From contig JAYUFR010000004.1 of the NCBI GenBank assembly GCA_043738625.1, positions 1 through 23,672 of the forward strand: a stretch of DNA of 23,672 bases. Direction: 5' to 3'. Made by a program: the position numbers and the translations under genes. This DNA comes from JANYCD01 sp043738625 (GTDB taxonomy: Bacteria; Pseudomonadota; Gammaproteobacteria; Burkholderiales; Rhodocyclaceae). The notes beneath the pieces were generated by a model. The model saw only the letters and a program-made list of their open reading frames with translations. It was not told the origin of the DNA and searched no databases. This document shows, piece after piece, positions 22,152 through 23,672 of the stretch (position 1 is the first letter of the stretch; every line of letters starts with the position of its first letter).

Positions 22152-22955
22152 TCAATTCGCGTTGCCCATCTTTTCCATCAGCTTCGGCAAATTCGGCTGA
22201 CCGGTTGCCGCTGACAGACCGCCGTCAGCCACCACGATGCTGCCGGTCATGAAGCTGGCCTCGTCCGACGCGAGGAATGCAAGGATGTTAGCGATTTCTT
22301 CCGGCTTGCCGCCGCGCTTCATCGGAATGTTTTCCACCCACGCGTCGCGCACCTTGAGTTCGTCGAGCGCATCCGCCATCGGCGTATCCACCAGACCCGG
22401 GCAGACGGCGTTGGCGCGGATGTTGTCCTGGGCATGATCGATGGCCAGCGACTTGGTGTAATTGATCACGGCGCCCTTGGCGGCGTTGTAGGCGGTGAAT
22501 CCGTAGTCGGCAAACAGGCCGGAAATGGAGGCGTTGTTGACGATGGCGCCGCCGCCACGGCGCTTCATGTGCGGTATGCCGGCCTTGCAGGCATAAAAAA
22601 CCGAGTGCAGATTGACGCCCATCATCTGGTGCCAGAGTGCGGGGTCGAGATCCGGCGTATAACCGCCGAAGCAGGTGGCGCCGGCGTTGTTGATCAGGAT
22701 GTCGAGGCCGCCGAACCTGTCGACCGTCCTCGCGACCAGGGCTTCCACCTCTGCCTGCACTCCGACGTCGCACTGAAAGAACAGGGCCTTGTCCTCGCCG
22801 AGTTCCTTTATCAGCGCGATGCCGGGTTCCGGGCGACGGGCGGCGATGACTACGCGTGCGCCCTCCCCGACCAACTGGCGTGCCGTCGCCGCACCGATTC
22901 CGGTACTTCCACCGGTGATGATGGCGACGCGGCCCTCGAACCTGTTTGCTCTCAT
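22152..22955 (-). CDS. Short-chain dehydrogenase/reductase, first gene of the operon
   Basis: A 267-residue classical SDR. Motifs are TGGSTGIG (14-21), Arg40/Arg41 after the second strand (suggesting NADP use), NNAG (89-92), catalytic Ser143 or nearby in NNASISG, and Tyr156-x3-Lys160 in AYNAAKGA. The protein ends with the usual GSIVVADGG block and a short Pro/Lys-rich tail. GGAG lies seven bases before the ATG. Upstream is a 279-base gap and then the end of a LuxR-type regulator gene on the same strand, so the operon promoter should lie in that gap. It is clearly different from the SDR at 13631, suggesting two separate oxidation or reduction steps. Confidence 0.92.
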   Translation of the reverse strand: MRANRFEGRVAIITGGSTGIGAATARQLVGEGARVVIAARRPEPGIALIKELGEDKALFFQCDVGVQAEVEALVARTVDRFGGLDILINNAGATCFGGYTPDLDPALWHQMMGVNLHSVFYACKAGIPHMKRRGGGAIVNNASISGLFADYGFTAYNAAKGAVINYTKSLAIDHAQDNIRANAVCPGLVDTPMADALDELKVRDAWVENIPMKRGGKPEEIANILAFLASDEASFMTGSIVVADGGLSAATGQPNLPKLMEKMGNAN

Positions 22956-23234
22956 TGTTCTGCTCCGTCATTGTTGCCAGTGCACCTGCGGAGAACACCA
23001 AACCATGATGCGCGCTCCGGGCGCCCCATACCGGGACGCCAAGAGACGTTCGGCACGCAACTCCACTCTTTTTTGTCTCTCACCGCCTTGACGGCGCGAG
23101 TGAGGGTTCTCATGATACTACCCATTAGTAGCAGCCCGGAACCCATCCCTTAGGAGGGCTCCCATACGGCATATTTTTACTGTTCGTTCTTGTATGGACT
23201 TGATGCGAGAAAGCGCGGCAGTAGGGGGAACGGG
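22956..23234 (-). other. Leader region between regulator and operon; contains a hairpin
   Basis: This 279-base gap has no credible gene. A hairpin is visible at 23079-23104: CTCAC pairs with GTGAG and CGCC with GGCG around a TTGAC loop, with a three-base bulge. A short palindrome CTAC-N6-GTAG lies near 23117-23130. No promoter with good -35 and -10 boxes was found on the minus strand. Because the genes on both sides run the same way, the operon may be driven from here by an activator or read through from the regulator gene. Confidence 0.35.
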
Positions 23235-23672
23235 CTATTTTGGCAAAAAATTCAACGCCCGGGCACGCGCCCGTGCAGCGGATCGGTTGGCGACACCGAA
23301 CTTCCGATACAGATTCTGCAGGTGCCACTTGATGGTGGTGATGGAGACGTTGCTGGAGTCGGCGATCTGTTGATTGGACAACCCCATATCGAGGAATGAC
23401 AACAGTTCCGACTCGCGTTTGGTCGGCGCATTCAGGGCGCTTTGATCCGATAACAAGAGCTCGGACCAGTCATGAAGAAGACGATTGCTGATGGGCAGGG
23501 CATGGCATATTTCCGCGAAAAACTCCCGCCCTTCACGCTGCGAGAATGACCATGAGGAAGGCTTGGTGTCGTTGACGATGCGGGAAACCGCCTCTGCCCG
23601 GTCCAGAAAAGGGCGAACAATACGTTGCCGGGCGGCCCGGCCCGCAGCCACTTTCGGCGCGAAGCGAAAGGT
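23235..23672 (-). CDS. LuxR/MalT-type transcriptional regulator, C-terminal part (cut by window edge)
   Basis: About 145 residues of a regulator open at the window edge. The C-terminal half is a LuxR-type helix-turn-helix: TKRESELLSFLDMGLSNQQIA, then SITTIKWHLQNLYRKF and NRSAARARARAL. The linker spacing and the closing NRSAARARARAL block match the MalT branch, where a large ATP-binding and sensor part precedes the DNA-binding domain. The visible upstream part (RFLDRAE-like helical repeats) fits a tetratricopeptide-like sensor region. If so, the whole gene would be roughly 2.5 kb and lies mostly outside. It is transcribed toward the 12-gene operon, so it is a good candidate for its activator responding to the substrate. 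Confidence 0.88.
   Translation of the reverse strand, partial: TFRFAPKVAAGRAARQRIVRPFLDRAEAVSRIVNDTKPSSWSFSQREGREFFAEICHALPISNRLLHDWSELLLSDQSALNAPTKRESELLSFLDMGLSNQQIADSSNVSITTIKWHLQNLYRKFGVANRSAARARARALNFLPK

Noticed and set aside
21170..22252. Plus-strand open frame of about 360 codons
   Set aside because: It is antisense to the zinc alcohol dehydrogenase, whose zinc ligands are all present.
1..23672. CRISPR array, IS element or prophage
   Set aside because: No regularly spaced repeats, transposase, integrase or phage structural genes were seen.

Overview
The window is a gene-dense stretch of moderately GC-rich bacterial DNA. Protein types and Shine-Dalgarno spacing suggest a proteobacterium, probably a beta- or gammaproteobacterium that degrades steroid- or terpenoid-like compounds. 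The taxon is an inference; no rRNA or other marker gene is present. No tRNA, rRNA, CRISPR array, transposase or integrase was seen.

Left part (1-6400). A minus-strand pair encodes a cytochrome P450 (599-1822) and the N-terminal part of an acyl-CoA synthetase (1-551, cut by the window edge). Divergent from it, across a structured intergenic region, lie three plus-strand genes of a different character: a secreted DUF1566-like protein, an orphan protein resembling a nucleotidyl-cyclase fold, and an unusual fusion of a J-like domain, a membrane anchor and a trypsin-like protease with its own promoter and overlapping palindrome. A small metabolic operon follows: NIPSNAP protein, DUF1330 protein, short-chain dehydrogenase (SDR).

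Middle part (6412-12363). This is a divergent periplasmic/membrane redox locus. On the minus strand are two paralogous secreted proteins, each with a carboxypeptidase-regulatory-like domain, one CxxCH haem site and a Vgb-like beta-propeller. On the plus strand, behind a good sigma70-type promoter, are a four-helix His-containing membrane protein, a three-helix membrane protein, a small secreted carboxypeptidase-regulatory-like protein and a single-haem secreted cytochrome. The set looks like one uncharacterised system and is the best candidate here for something new.

Right part (12419-22955). Twelve minus-strand genes with short gaps form an apparent operon. In transcription order they are: SDR, zinc alcohol dehydrogenase, APH-like phosphotransferase, AttH/CrtC-like lipocalin-type protein, six-helix membrane protein, haem-copper oxidase subunit III-like, subunit IV-like, second APH-like phosphotransferase, NTF2-like protein, second lipocalin-type protein, second SDR, and an old-yellow-enzyme flavoprotein. 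The phosphotransferase and lipocalin-type genes both occur twice, so a module was probably duplicated around the oxidase-type genes. Upstream on the same strand is the C-terminal part of a LuxR/MalT-type regulator (23235-23672), a plausible activator of the operon. Together with the P450 and acyl-CoA synthetase, the genes suggest oxidation and reduction of a cyclic hydrophobic alcohol or ketone and activation of its acid side chain; the substrate cannot be read from the sequence.
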